The translations under genes and the position numbers were made by a program. A stretch of 64,000 bases of DNA from Chloroflexota bacterium (lineage in GTDB: Bacteria; Chloroflexota; Anaerolineae; Aggregatilineales; J027): the NCBI GenBank assembly GCA_013112715.1, contig JABFGB010000001.1, positions 62,001-126,000 of the forward strand, read 5' to 3'. A model generated the notes under the pieces. The model was not told the DNA's origin, ran no database searches, and saw only the letters and a program-made list of their open reading frames with translations. Below are positions 34,762 through 43,890 of this stretch, piece after piece (positions within the stretch are counted from its first letter, which is position 1; each line of letters opens with the position of its first letter).

Positions 34762-36060
34762 TTACTGCAAGTCAGCAATGCAGGTTTCAGCGAAAGCCTG
34801 TGCGTTGGCACCAGCCTCAACGGGTGTTTCACTCCCACTCATCACGGCCTGATATTCCTGCGTAATGGCGTCGAAAATGCAGCGCATTTCAACATTGACG
34901 GGTTGAGGCACGCCGGTTGAAAGGGCGGCGGCGCTCTCACCAACTAGGCGATCTTCCGCAATCGAGGGGTCGTCAAATGCCGCGAGCAATCCGGGCAAAC
35001 GGCCTTGAGTAACGGTATAGCCGAGGACGGTGGGGACATCGGTGGTGTACCACTTGAGGAATTCAACCACCACATCCAGCTTATCGCCTTCGGTCGCGGC
35101 GGGGATCATCGCATAGGTACCAGCCACTAGGGGGGCGGGTTGACCACCTTCGAACATCGGCCATGGGGCCAGACCAATATTTTCTTCACCGAGGGTTGCA
35201 ATCATCCCGGTCTCACCACCGAGGCTCCAGTCACCATTGATGGTCATGGCAGCTTTGCCTTCTTTGAACAGACCGTCAAGACAGTTGTAATCGCATTCGC
35301 TGGAAGTCACGCCCAATTCTTTGAAACTCGCCAAGAGTTCGAGGGTCTTGATGAGGGAGTCGTTATTGAGGTCGGGGGTCACACCATCGGCTGCGAAACC
35401 AACAAAGGGAACGCCATCGGGGTTAATCGCCTGCATCCATGGGAGCACCCAGAAGCTCTCGCCTTGATGGAATAGGAAGGGGGTGAAGCCTTCAACATCG
35501 GCGTTGTCGGCGGCCAATTGAGCACTCATTTCGATCAGTTCTTCAACGGTCGCGGGTGGGGTTTCAACATATTGCTTGTTGTAGATCAGCATCAGGTGGT
35601 TGCCTGCGCTGAAGGGAATACCCCATGTTTGACCATCGAGCACGACGGTGTTCAGATAGGCTTCCATATCAAACAATTCGTCAAGCGGTTGGACCAAACC
35701 AGCCTCGGTGAAGGGTCCAGCATGGTCAGCAACTGTCCATAGGAAATCTGGCAAACCTTCACCCGCCAATGCTGCGGATTGCATATTTTGACGCAGTTCT
35801 TCCACATCCAATGTTTCAATGGTCAGGGTTGAACCGGGAGCATTTTCAGCCGCCCAAGCGTCAAATGCCTCTATCATTGCGGTATCGGTGTGATAGGTCT
35901 CAGATTCTTTTGACCACATCAACAGGTCAACAGCAGGAAGTTGAGCATGATTAGAATTAGTGGAAGGGACTGAATCGGCAGCCATTGAGGGGACAATGGC
36001 CGTAACAAGAATGATCACAACCAATGTTGCGATGCCTAAATACTTAAAAGATTTATTCAT
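34762..36060 (-). CDS. malE: MalE-type sugar-binding lipoprotein or exported protein (alpha-glucoside system)
   Basis: The 432-residue solute-binding protein has a signal peptide (YLGIATLVVIILVTAIVPSMAA). The mature part fits the family 1 extracellular sugar-binding fold: LLMWSKESETYHTDTAMIEAF near the start, WGIPFSAGNHLMLIYNK around residues 140-156 and AAMTINGDWSLGG near 275. It delivers sugar to the MalF/MalG pair encoded downstream. No lipobox Cys is obvious, so anchoring is uncertain. An AAAGGA site precedes the ATG. It is the first gene of the minus-strand operon and is followed by a strong stem-loop before malF. Confidence 0.9.
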   Translation of the reverse strand: MNKSFKYLGIATLVVIILVTAIVPSMAADSVPSTNSNHAQLPAVDLLMWSKESETYHTDTAMIEAFDAWAAENAPGSTLTIETLDVEELRQNMQSAALAGEGLPDFLWTVADHAGPFTEAGLVQPLDELFDMEAYLNTVVLDGQTWGIPFSAGNHLMLIYNKQYVETPPATVEELIEMSAQLAADNADVEGFTPFLFHQGESFWVLPWMQAINPDGVPFVGFAADGVTPDLNNDSLIKTLELLASFKELGVTSSECDYNCLDGLFKEGKAAMTINGDWSLGGETGMIATLGEENIGLAPWPMFEGGQPAPLVAGTYAMIPAATEGDKLDVVVEFLKWYTTDVPTVLGYTVTQGRLPGLLAAFDDPSIAEDRLVGESAAALSTGVPQPVNVEMRCIFDAITQEYQAVMSGSETPVEAGANAQAFAETCIADLQ

Positions 36061-36306
36061 TTGAGATGTCCTTTTACATGGTTGTAGACAACTGGCCTAC
36101 GAAATACACTAAGAGATTACCACACCCTCGGCAATTCTGCACGGACAATTGGCATCAATTTTTGGTGTCATTTATGCACTTGAAGCAGCCTCTATTTAGG
36201 GTAAAACGTTTCCCATAAATCCAGAACAGGTCTCCGCGCTCGAGGTAAATTTTTGATCTAGCTGCGGGGCGGCTATAATCGGCCCATCCATGAAAGGGGT
36301 GGGGCC

Positions 36307-37686
36307 ATGTCGCATGAACGCAGCTTGTATTTTCAAGGGGGCACACTGGTTATCAATGGCGTTGGAGCATCGGAGGCCATGCCGGAGGTGTTTCGATGGG
36401 TGAAGGGCCATTGGCGCTGCGAAGCCTATCATTATGCGCGACTGCGGCCTATGCTCACAGGTCTGGACATTCAGGATACCGTCCCGCGTTGGCAGACAAT
36501 TGACCTGCATTTACATGATACACGCGAACCCCATGAATACCAACTTGCCGCCCTCTCCGCATGGGAACAAGCCGGACAGCAGGGCAGCATCGTTCTGCCA
36601 ACCGGGGCGGGCAAAACCTTTGTGGCAATTCACGCCATTCATAATGTCAAACGCTCGGCACTGGTGGTCGCTCCAACGTTGGATTTGCTGCATCAATGGT
36701 ATGCACGGCTGGTCAATGCCTTTCAAATGGAGGTTGGGGTCTATTATGGGGCGGAAAAAATCGTCCATCCCTTGACCGTCACTACTTATCATTCTGCTGG
36801 AGACCTAATCGCCCATCAGGGGAATAACTTCAAATTGGTAATCTATGATGAGGTGCATCACCTCCCCGCGCCAAGTTGGGGCGAAACAGCCTTGATGACC
36901 CCTGCCCCACTGCGATTGGGATTGACAGCGACCTATCCTGAAGCACATGAACAAAGCGATGGTCGTTGGCAGATTGATGAACTCATCGGGCCGATTGTCT
37001 ATGAAGTGCCCATTAATGATTTGACCGGACAGCAGTTGGCGGAATATCGGACTGAACGCATCCGTATTGACCTAACTGAGCCAGAACGTACCGCCTATGA
37101 GACTGACTACGCGATTTACGCCGGATTTTTCCGCGCCCGCAATTTGCGCCGTACACACGGTAAAAATTGGCTGATGGAGTTGATGCGCTTGAGTGCCTTT
37201 GATGCCGAGGCCCGCCGTGCTTTGTTGGCCCGCCAGCGAATTTTACGTTTGTTGGCAGGGGCAGAAGGCAAATTTGCCATTTTAGATAGCCTGCTGCGTG
37301 AATATTCGCATGAACAAACCTTGATTTTTACCGAAAACAACACGGTGGCCTATGCGATTGCACGCCGCCATCTGATTCCGGTCATTACCCACGAGACCAG
37401 CGCCGACGAACGCAAACATATCTTAGAAGCCTATCAACTCGGTGAGTATCGGGCGATTGTGACCTCGCGGGTGCTGAATGAGGGGGTGGATGTGCCGGAA
37501 GCCAAAGTTGCCATTGTGTTGGGTGGAACCGCCAGCGCCCGTGAATATATCCAGCGTTTGGGGCGGGTGCTGCGTAAGGTCGGTAATCGCCAAGCCGTGC
37601 TTTTTGAAGTTATCGCCCGCCAAACCACCGAAGAAGGTAAGGCCCAGCGCCGCAAACCCCGTAGAATTGCCCATGCTCACCGCTGA
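36307..37686 (+). CDS. XPB-type superfamily 2 DNA helicase
   Basis: This 459-residue SF2 helicase has Walker A GAGKTFVAIHAI, the motif II DEVHHLPAP typical of XPB (DEVH), motif III LGLTATYP and C-terminal motifs RVLNEGVDVPEAKVAI and YIQRLGRVLRKVG (motif VI). The N-terminal 75 residues resemble the damage-recognition part of archaeal XPB, and the length is close to archaeal XPB (about 450). Such helicases open DNA in repair. Its gene overlaps the start of a Bax1-like nuclease gene by 14 bases, the same partnership known in archaea. It lies between carbohydrate genes with its own plus-strand transcription. Confidence 0.88.
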   Translation: MSHERSLYFQGGTLVINGVGASEAMPEVFRWVKGHWRCEAYHYARLRPMLTGLDIQDTVPRWQTIDLHLHDTREPHEYQLAALSAWEQAGQQGSIVLPTGAGKTFVAIHAIHNVKRSALVVAPTLDLLHQWYARLVNAFQMEVGVYYGAEKIVHPLTVTTYHSAGDLIAHQGNNFKLVIYDEVHHLPAPSWGETALMTPAPLRLGLTATYPEAHEQSDGRWQIDELIGPIVYEVPINDLTGQQLAEYRTERIRIDLTEPERTAYETDYAIYAGFFRARNLRRTHGKNWLMELMRLSAFDAEARRALLARQRILRLLAGAEGKFAILDSLLREYSHEQTLIFTENNTVAYAIARRHLIPVITHETSADERKHILEAYQLGEYRAIVTSRVLNEGVDVPEAKVAIVLGGTASAREYIQRLGRVLRKVGNRQAVLFEVIARQTTEEGKAQRRKPRRIAHAHR

Positions 37687-38890
37687 TCTGATTCGACCAC
37701 GCCTGCGTGTGCGGGGCGATACCCTGCATGTGGAACTGCTGTCGCCAGAAAATCGGCATTGGCAAGCCAGCGCCACCGACCTAATTGACCTCTTTCAAAA
37801 GCTGTCCGGTCACACGTCAGGGGAATGGGAGACGGCTGTTGAGCAGTTGGAAGGGGAACGACTCGATTATGTCGTGCTGCGTGGCCTAGCAAAAGTCTTA
37901 TCCGATGGGGCGACATGGGTCACTCGTTCATCGCCGCTGCCACCAGCCGACCTGCGCCGATTGGTATTTGGGCGAGGACCGGTGTTGGATGAGGCTGATT
38001 TATTCCATCCCCAGAGCCGCGCCATGCTGCTGCAAGACATCGCCGCTGAACTGGGGACAGACATCATCACACTTGAACGAAGCCTGTTTGCCGACCTTGC
38101 CAGTGAATCCGTGTTAGCTGAAGTTGGCCCAGCATGGACCCCCGAAAGCCTCATCACCCGTTATAACCTTGAACTGACGCGGGGTGTCCTCTATTGGGCA
38201 CGCTTGATGGAGGTCGAGATTTATGATGGCTATCAAGATTTCTGGCGCTACCTAAAGCTGTTTAAACTGATGTTTGAGGCCAAACCCTATCAAGGTGGCT
38301 ATGGGGTGACGCTGGACGGCCCGATTTCGCCCTTCGTCAGCACCACCACCCGTTATGGGCGCCAATTTGCAGCGTTTTTGCCCGCCCTTTTGTTGGGTGA
38401 GCGCTGGCAGATGCGGGCAACGGTCAAGTCTCCATTCAGCGACGATTGGCTGCGGTATGAACTCAATTCGACCTCCCCGCTCACCTCGCATTTTAAACGC
38501 AGCGGGGAATTCGACAGCCGGATGGAGGCCGATTTTGCGGCGGAGTTTATTGAGAAATTTGGCGAAGGGCGTGGGCAATGGCAGTTGAGTCGGGAAGATG
38601 AAGTGTTGCTGTTGGAGGATACCGTCATGATTCCCGACTTTGCCTTTACCCATCAAAAGGATGGGCGACGGGCACTGCTGGAAATCATGGGGTTCTGGCA
38701 TCCCGACTATCTACGGCGCAAACTCGCCAAAGTGCGGGCGGCAGGGCGCTCGGACTTAATTTTGTTGGTCTATGAAGGCGTCAATCTGACCGCCGAACAA
38801 CTGACCGATGTCCCCGGCGAAGTCCTCTATTTTAAAAATAAACCCGTTCTCAAGGATGTGATGGCGCTGGTCGAACGTATTGCCAAATGA
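37673..38890 (+). CDS. Bax1-like nuclease (DUF790), partner of XPB
   Basis: The 405-residue protein matches the DUF790/Bax1 family, the structure-specific nuclease that binds archaeal XPB. The N-terminus MLTADLIRPRLRVRGDTL and the central FLFGRGPVLDEADLF-like segment LRRLVFGRGPVLDEADL are typical. The C-terminal PD-(D/E)xK-like nuclease core is visible in SRMEADFAAEF, VMIPDFAF and ALLEIMGFWHPDYLRRKL, followed by ILLVYEG. The ATG at 37673 is preferred because the family start begins there; it lies 14 bases inside the helicase gene, which suggests translational coupling. Together they are likely a repair pair that unwinds and cuts damaged DNA. Confidence 0.88.
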   Translation: MLTADLIRPRLRVRGDTLHVELLSPENRHWQASATDLIDLFQKLSGHTSGEWETAVEQLEGERLDYVVLRGLAKVLSDGATWVTRSSPLPPADLRRLVFGRGPVLDEADLFHPQSRAMLLQDIAAELGTDIITLERSLFADLASESVLAEVGPAWTPESLITRYNLELTRGVLYWARLMEVEIYDGYQDFWRYLKLFKLMFEAKPYQGGYGVTLDGPISPFVSTTTRYGRQFAAFLPALLLGERWQMRATVKSPFSDDWLRYELNSTSPLTSHFKRSGEFDSRMEADFAAEFIEKFGEGRGQWQLSREDEVLLLEDTVMIPDFAFTHQKDGRRALLEIMGFWHPDYLRRKLAKVRAAGRSDLILLVYEGVNLTAEQLTDVPGEVLYFKNKPVLKDVMALVERIAK

Positions 38891-38975
38891 GCCTGAGACG
38901 ACCCAAAGCAGCCCTCCCTCGTCTGTCCTTTAGGGATGGGCCGCAGTGGGTTTGGCCTTATAAGGAGGGATAATA

Positions 38976-41342
38976 TCAAGCAGGTAGGATGATTTCGACG
39001 GATTGCGTAGTGCCCGACTTGGCTATCGGCAAAAATTCGCCCTGCCACTCCGCGCCATTGACTCGACAAACTGCTTTTTCTGAATCATGAGCACGCCGGA
39101 CTGTGATATCATAGACTGCCCCACGATACTGACGTTTCACCCAATATTGTTTCCATGTAGGAGGCAATTCGGCTTTAACACGCAAACCTTCCACACGGCC
39201 TTCGATTCCCAATACTCCGTCCGTCAGCGCCCGCAAATACCACGCCGCCGAACCGGTATACCATGACCAACCGCCCTGCCCCGGTTGGGAAGCCAGCGGG
39301 CCAGCGACATTCCCCGGCATAACATACGGTTCCGCCGAATACGCATCGGGGTCTTCACCGCGCACGGGTGGACAAAAACTACGCCACACCTGATAGGCCG
39401 ACACCATGCCGTTTTGTTTGCGTTCGGCCAATACTGCCCAACAAGCCGCATGACAATAGACGCCACCGTTCTCACGAGTGCCGGGGGCGTAGCGCGACAA
39501 ATAGCCAATGTGCGGGTCAGGGATGGAATAGGCCGGAGCAAGCAAAAGTGGGCCATAGGGGGAATAGAGGTGATCGCGGGTCGAGGCCATTGCCAAACGT
39601 GCGCGATCCCTATCCGCCGTGTCAGCCAAGACCGCCCAAGTTTGGGCATTTAGGAAAATTTGACCTTCTGGTGATTGATGCGACCCGACCAATTCCCCAG
39701 CATCGGTGGTGGCCCGCCAATACCATGCCCCGTCCCATGCGTGCTGATTGACAGCGGCGCGGACAGCCTCGGCCTCTTTTTCAAAGCGGGTCTTGGTGGC
39801 GGCGTCTACAATGGGAAGATTGGCCCATTCTCGCAGCAGATAATGGAGGAAATGGCCCATCCAGACGCTTTCGCCTTTTCCTTCTGCCCCTACCGCGTTC
39901 AGGCCATCGTTCCAATCAGCTTTGAGGATATAGGGCAAACCGCGTGGGCTGCGCCGACTCAGCGCCATGTCAAACGAGCGCATACAATGTTCACGGAGCG
40001 TACCCACCCCACCATCATAATACGGGATTTCAGCATCCAAGCAGGCAAAGTCACCTGTTTCGTGCATATAGTAAAGGGTGACAAATGGTATCCAGAGCAG
40101 GTCGTCGCTGTAATCCGAACGCATTCCGGTATCGGCGATGGGATGCCACCAATGCAGCACAATGCCATCCTGATATTGGTGGGCGGCGTGAAGATGAATC
40201 TGAGCCAATGTTTTTTCCGGTTGACCCAACAGCAGCCACACAAGGCTGTCTTGCAATTGATCGCGGAAGCCATACGCCCCACCCGTCTGATAGTAGGCGG
40301 TGCGAGCCTTGATGCGGCCCGAAATCGCTTGATATTGCAGCCAGCCATTGGCGAATACATTCAACGCTGGGTCGGGGGTTTCGATGTGCAGGGCTTGGGT
40401 AATACCGTGCCAATATTTTTTAACCGTCTCTAGGGCGCTATGAACAACTGCCCCATCCCGATATTTTTGGCTCAGGGCAAGGGCCTGTTCGGGATTATCC
40501 GCCGCACCGAGAGTATAGACGATTTCGCGTTCCTCGCCGGGGGCAAGGGTAAGGTCATGCCGCAAGCTACCAATTGCATCCCCCCAGCGGCCTGTATGCT
40601 GATAAGAGTGGCCGGAGCGAACGGCGGCAGGATTATGGGGGCTGCCATGCCGTCCCAGAAAATCGCGTTTATCAGCGTCATAGCCACTGGGCATCAGTGA
40701 GGCGCTGTGGAAGGCCATATACGGCCATGAGAGATTCCAATGTGTTTTGGATGGAACAGGCAGTTCCCACATCACTTTGGTCGCCAGCAGCACACCCTGT
40801 TCATGATAACTGGTTTCGATAAATGTACGGTGAAATTCTCGATGCCAGTCGGGAGCGTTACCCAACAACCACTCAAAATAGGTGAATAGTTGCAATTGGC
40901 GGGGCGTATTGCCTTCATTTTTCAGTCGCAGCACCCAAATTTCACACGGGTCATCTTCTGGCACAAAATAGGTGACGGTGCTGGCGATACCCGCCTGCTG
41001 GCCTTCAATAATGCTGTAGCCCATGCCATGCCGCACACGATAATCCTGCAACTTTTCGCCACAGGGCTGAAAGGTGGGCGACCAAAATTCGCCAGAGGCC
41101 GTATCACGGATATACAAATATTTGCCCCATTCATCGCGGATTAAATCTTGATCCCAGCGGGTAATGCGATTGAGGCTGGCATGGGTGCGCCAACTATACC
41201 CGCTGCCTGCCTGTGAGATGACGAAGCCGTAATCGCCGTTTGACAGCACATTGACCCAAGGCATGGGTGTCTCGGCACAGGTGATTACATATTCAAGGCC
41301 GTCGTCACTGAAATAGCCATATTTGTTCGGCAGTTGGGTCAC
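38976..41342 (-). CDS. GH94 glycoside phosphorylase (cellobiose/oligo-beta-glucan type)
   Basis: The 788-residue cytoplasmic enzyme of family GH94 uses phosphate to cleave beta-glucosidic bonds, releasing alpha-glucose 1-phosphate. The N-terminal beta-sandwich opens KYGYFSDDGLEYVI and contains QAGSGYSWRTHASLNRITRW, a pattern closer to NdvB, sophoro-oligosaccharide and cellobionate phosphorylases than to classic cellobiose phosphorylase. The catalytic aspartate lies in KADWNDGLNAVG near residue 475, and the phosphate-site region SQPGQGGWSWYTGSAAWY is present. The length fits cellobiose or cellobionate phosphorylase and is shorter than known beta-1,2-oligoglucan phosphorylases. The start is GTG at 41342 after TAGGAG. 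It ends a five-gene operon with an ABC importer, separated by one base from the TPR-like gene. Confidence 0.88.
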   Translation of the reverse strand: MTQLPNKYGYFSDDGLEYVITCAETPMPWVNVLSNGDYGFVISQAGSGYSWRTHASLNRITRWDQDLIRDEWGKYLYIRDTASGEFWSPTFQPCGEKLQDYRVRHGMGYSIIEGQQAGIASTVTYFVPEDDPCEIWVLRLKNEGNTPRQLQLFTYFEWLLGNAPDWHREFHRTFIETSYHEQGVLLATKVMWELPVPSKTHWNLSWPYMAFHSASLMPSGYDADKRDFLGRHGSPHNPAAVRSGHSYQHTGRWGDAIGSLRHDLTLAPGEEREIVYTLGAADNPEQALALSQKYRDGAVVHSALETVKKYWHGITQALHIETPDPALNVFANGWLQYQAISGRIKARTAYYQTGGAYGFRDQLQDSLVWLLLGQPEKTLAQIHLHAAHQYQDGIVLHWWHPIADTGMRSDYSDDLLWIPFVTLYYMHETGDFACLDAEIPYYDGGVGTLREHCMRSFDMALSRRSPRGLPYILKADWNDGLNAVGAEGKGESVWMGHFLHYLLREWANLPIVDAATKTRFEKEAEAVRAAVNQHAWDGAWYWRATTDAGELVGSHQSPEGQIFLNAQTWAVLADTADRDRARLAMASTRDHLYSPYGPLLLAPAYSIPDPHIGYLSRYAPGTRENGGVYCHAACWAVLAERKQNGMVSAYQVWRSFCPPVRGEDPDAYSAEPYVMPGNVAGPLASQPGQGGWSWYTGSAAWYLRALTDGVLGIEGRVEGLRVKAELPPTWKQYWVKRQYRGAVYDITVRRAHDSEKAVCRVNGAEWQGEFLPIAKSGTTQSVEIILPA

Positions 41343-41343
41343 A

Positions 41344-41976
41344 TTATGCTCCTACAAAAGTTTCGTTTTTTAGAATATTACGCCGATATTTTGCCAAGTC
41401 ATCGGCGGCACGGGCTTGCAACGCTTTATCGTTCGGAAACAGGTCAGGGATAGATTCATAAATATCTTCGGCGTCACGCAGTTGACCATCAGTCTCATAC
41501 AATTCCCCCAAGCGCAGATAAATCATGCCAAGATAGGGGTTGGTACGTCCGATATTTTCCTGAACAAATTGCTCGGCGTCTTCAATCGTCAGCCGTTCGT
41601 AGACAATCTCATGAATACGATCTTTGGCGCGTTGCACACCATCTGGCACAGGATAAGAATAATCATTTTCCCAAATGCGCTGCACCTGCATATAACCCCC
41701 ATATTCGACATATTTTTTCGCTTCGGTATCATATTTTTCGTAACCTGTCAGAGCATCCAGATAGTTACCCGCCTCAAAACTGGCGTCGGCATCATCCAGA
41801 TAATCATTGGTGAGGCGGTAGGCATTCCACCACGCCAACCCATATGTGGCGATAAAGACCATAATCAGGCCAGCAAAGAGCAACGCCCAGCGATAACGTT
41901 TCAGCCAACTTTGGGGGGGGTTGACTTCGACGATGGCCTCGGCAAGGGGTTGTTGAGCAAGGGTTGTTTGAACCAT
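41344..41976 (-). CDS. Single-TM protein with TPR-like helical domain, in the beta-glucan importer operon
   Basis: This 210-residue protein has one TM helix (RWALLFAGLIMVFIATYGLAWW, about 29-50) preceded by a cytoplasmic N-terminus. The rest is helical and TPR-like: DYLDDADASFEAGNYLDALTGYEKY near 60-80 and YLRLGELYETDGQLRDAEDIYESIPDLFP near 145-175. No enzyme motif is present. It is encoded between malG (12-base gap) and the GH94 phosphorylase (one-base gap) with a strong GGAGGA site, so it is part of the operon. It may help assemble or localise the transporter or phosphorylase. No family name can be given. Confidence 0.72.
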   Translation of the reverse strand: MVQTTLAQQPLAEAIVEVNPPQSWLKRYRWALLFAGLIMVFIATYGLAWWNAYRLTNDYLDDADASFEAGNYLDALTGYEKYDTEAKKYVEYGGYMQVQRIWENDYSYPVPDGVQRAKDRIHEIVYERLTIEDAEQFVQENIGRTNPYLGMIYLRLGELYETDGQLRDAEDIYESIPDLFPNDKALQARAADDLAKYRRNILKNETFVGA

Positions 41977-41988
41977 TGGTTTATCCTC

Positions 41989-42825
41989 CTATTTGCTCAA
42001 CGACACGTTGGCAAAGGCTTTGACAAACTGTTCTTGGATGAAAAAGTACACCACCACAATCGGCACGGTGATGATCGTGGTGAGCGCCCAAATTTGCTGG
42101 GCATTTTCACCCGGTACGGTGCCACGAAATTGCAGCAGGCCCAATTGCAGCGTCCATTGTTCGGGCCGATTGAGATAGAGCAGAGGGCCAAAAAAGTCGT
42201 TCCAACTCCCCATAAACGTGAGAATGGCAACTGTCGCCAACGCAGGGCGGGCCAGCGGCAAGATGATACGGGTGAAGATGACCATTTCACCTGCCCCATC
42301 AATTCGCGCCGCCTCCACTAATTCATCCGGGATACCCGACATAAATTGACGAATCAGGAAGATGTTAAACACCGATACGATGGAAGGCACAATTAGCGCT
42401 TCAAAGTGACCCACCCACCCGATGCGATACATCAGCACATAGGTCGGGATGAGGAACAACACGCCGGGAATCATCATGGTCAGCAGCATGAAACCGAAAA
42501 TCTTATCGCGCCCCGGAAAGGGGATTTTGGCAAAGGCATAGGCCGCTAATGCGCTAAAAATGGTATTCAGGACGGTGATTGACCCCGCCAAGAAAACCGA
42601 GTTCTTAAACAGCAGCATCACATCCAGTTCATCAAATACCCCTGTATAACCCGTAAAGACAATCTTTTCGGGCAGGGCTGTTGGGGAGTGCATTATCTCT
42701 TGCCCGGTCTTCACCGAATTGTTCACCATGTAAAAAAACGGGTAGATCACGAAGAAAGCACCCAACAGTAAAACCGCATAGCTCAGAATGATGGTGGGTG
42801 AAAATGCTTTTGCGCGTCTCATCAT
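41989..42825 (-). CDS. MalG-type sugar ABC permease (beta-glucan system)
   Basis: This 278-residue permease has six TM helices and the BPD_transp_1 fold. The EAA loop is visible in DELVEAARIDGAGEMVIFTRIILPLARP. The start at 42825 is preferred over 42843 because AGGGAG lies 8 bases before it and it then follows the malF stop by seven bases without overlap. The N-terminus AFSPTIILSYAVLLLGAFF is the first TM. With the MalF at 42833 and the binding protein at 43891 it forms an importer for oligosaccharides. The ATPase gene is not in the window. Confidence 0.88.
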   Translation of the reverse strand: MMRRAKAFSPTIILSYAVLLLGAFFVIYPFFYMVNNSVKTGQEIMHSPTALPEKIVFTGYTGVFDELDVMLLFKNSVFLAGSITVLNTIFSALAAYAFAKIPFPGRDKIFGFMLLTMMIPGVLFLIPTYVLMYRIGWVGHFEALIVPSIVSVFNIFLIRQFMSGIPDELVEAARIDGAGEMVIFTRIILPLARPALATVAILTFMGSWNDFFGPLLYLNRPEQWTLQLGLLQFRGTVPGENAQQIWALTTIITVPIVVVYFFIQEQFVKAFANVSLSK

Positions 42826-42832
42826 GCTCTCC

Positions 42833-43786
42833 CTAATTCTCATTGGTGCGGAAGAACTTAAATTGCAGGAAAGTTAGTGCGGCGATGATGTAGGCCAGCA
42901 GCAGCCCCAACGTGGACGCAAACCCCACATTGGATCGGTCAAAGGCTTGAGCATACAGATATAGCACAGGCGTCAGGGCTTGGTTGTTGATCCCGCCATA
43001 GACATTGAAGCCGATGCTAAAGACCTCACCAAACATTTGCAGGCCATTGATGACATCCACTACCAATAGGAAAAATAACTGTGGGCGGAGAGTTGGCAGC
43101 GTAATGTACGTGAACATCTGCCACCCGTTTGCCCCGTCCACCGCTGCCGCTTCATACAGACGGGCATCAATCGAATACATACCCGCCAGTAAAATGACCG
43201 TGCTGATGCCAAACCATTTCCATGTGTTGATGAGCGCGATCACAATCATCGGCCATGTTTCTTCAGACTTCCAAAAAAATGGTCCATCGAGCAGGTGCAG
43301 ATCAATGAGATATTTTTGAATTGGCCCACCCGGACTGGCAAGGTTGTCTCCAATCGTCATCAAGACCACTGTGGAGGTGATGACGGGCAAAAAATAGACC
43401 GTTCGCAGCAACCGTCCGCCAAATTTGATATTAAAGAGCAGCGAGGCAATCAGCAGGCCTAAGCCATTTTTGAGAAAAATAAACACCGATTGGTTGAGCA
43501 CGATGTTAAAAATCGCTTTCCAAAACAAGGGGTCTTCGATGCCGCGCACCCAGTTGCCAATACCGACAAATTGACGGTTTTCGGGGTTCACAAAAGAATA
43601 ATTAAAAAAGGTCAAAAAGAATGAGAGAATCAGTGGATAGATTCCAAAAACAATGTATAAAATGATCCAAGGCGAGACAAACACATAGCCCCACCAATTG
43701 CGGCGCATCCGATGTAAAAGCGTGGTATGTCGTTTTGCCGAAACACTGGCGATACTGTTTTGGCTCTCGGCAGCAATCGCGCTCAT
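42833..43786 (-). CDS. MalF/UgpA-type sugar ABC permease (beta-glucan system)
   Basis: This is a 317-residue permease with six TM helices, starting with YVFVSPWIILYIVFGIYPLILSFFLTFF. The EAA loop lies in YEAAAVDGANGWQMFTYITLPTLRP. It has only a short loop after the first TM helix, as in lactose or glycerol-phosphate permeases (LacF/UgpA type), and no SH3b insertion. The ATG at 43786 is chosen over a TTG at 43807. The stop is followed seven bases later by the partner malG. It is preceded by a palindromic stem-loop that separates it from the binding-protein gene. Confidence 0.88.
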   Translation of the reverse strand: MSAIAAESQNSIASVSAKRHTTLLHRMRRNWWGYVFVSPWIILYIVFGIYPLILSFFLTFFNYSFVNPENRQFVGIGNWVRGIEDPLFWKAIFNIVLNQSVFIFLKNGLGLLIASLLFNIKFGGRLLRTVYFLPVITSTVVLMTIGDNLASPGGPIQKYLIDLHLLDGPFFWKSEETWPMIVIALINTWKWFGISTVILLAGMYSIDARLYEAAAVDGANGWQMFTYITLPTLRPQLFFLLVVDVINGLQMFGEVFSIGFNVYGGINNQALTPVLYLYAQAFDRSNVGFASTLGLLLAYIIAALTFLQFKFFRTNEN

Positions 43787-43843
43787 AAGGCTTTGTCTTC
43801 CCTTCAACTTCTATTGAACAGCATACCAAACCTCGCCCCATTG

Positions 43844-43868
43844 CCCCTCTCCACAGGGTAGAGAGGGG
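43844..43868. repeat. REP-like palindrome between binding-protein and permease genes
   Basis: CCCCTCTC (43844-43851) and GAGAGGGG (43861-43868) form a perfect 8-base stem with a nine-base loop. There is no T run. The sequence and the following ACTGAGGTG tail resemble common intergenic REP-type palindromes (CCCTCTCC...GGAGAGGG with a GAGGTG tail). It may stabilise the upstream binding-protein mRNA. Other copies could not be looked for outside the window. Confidence 0.55.
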
Positions 43869-43890
43869 ACTGAGGTGGAGATTTAATTAA

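Noticed and set aside
37478-37672. 65-codon N-terminal extension of the Bax1-like protein
   Set aside because: The extension overlaps the helicase C-terminal motifs in another frame, is Cys/Pro-rich and unlike the family. The family start MLTADLIRPRL at 37673 fits better.
38956-38965. CCTTATAAGG palindrome between the convergent Bax1 and GH94 genes
   Set aside because: It is short and without a T run or a promoter context, so it is too weak to call a terminator or operator.
39675-40433. Plus-strand open frame of 252 codons
   Set aside because: It lies antisense inside the GH94 phosphorylase gene, whose catalytic motifs are clear.
41416-42321. Plus-strand open frame of 301 codons
   Set aside because: It runs antisense across the TPR-like protein and malG, shows no recognisable domain and has no promoter or ribosome site.
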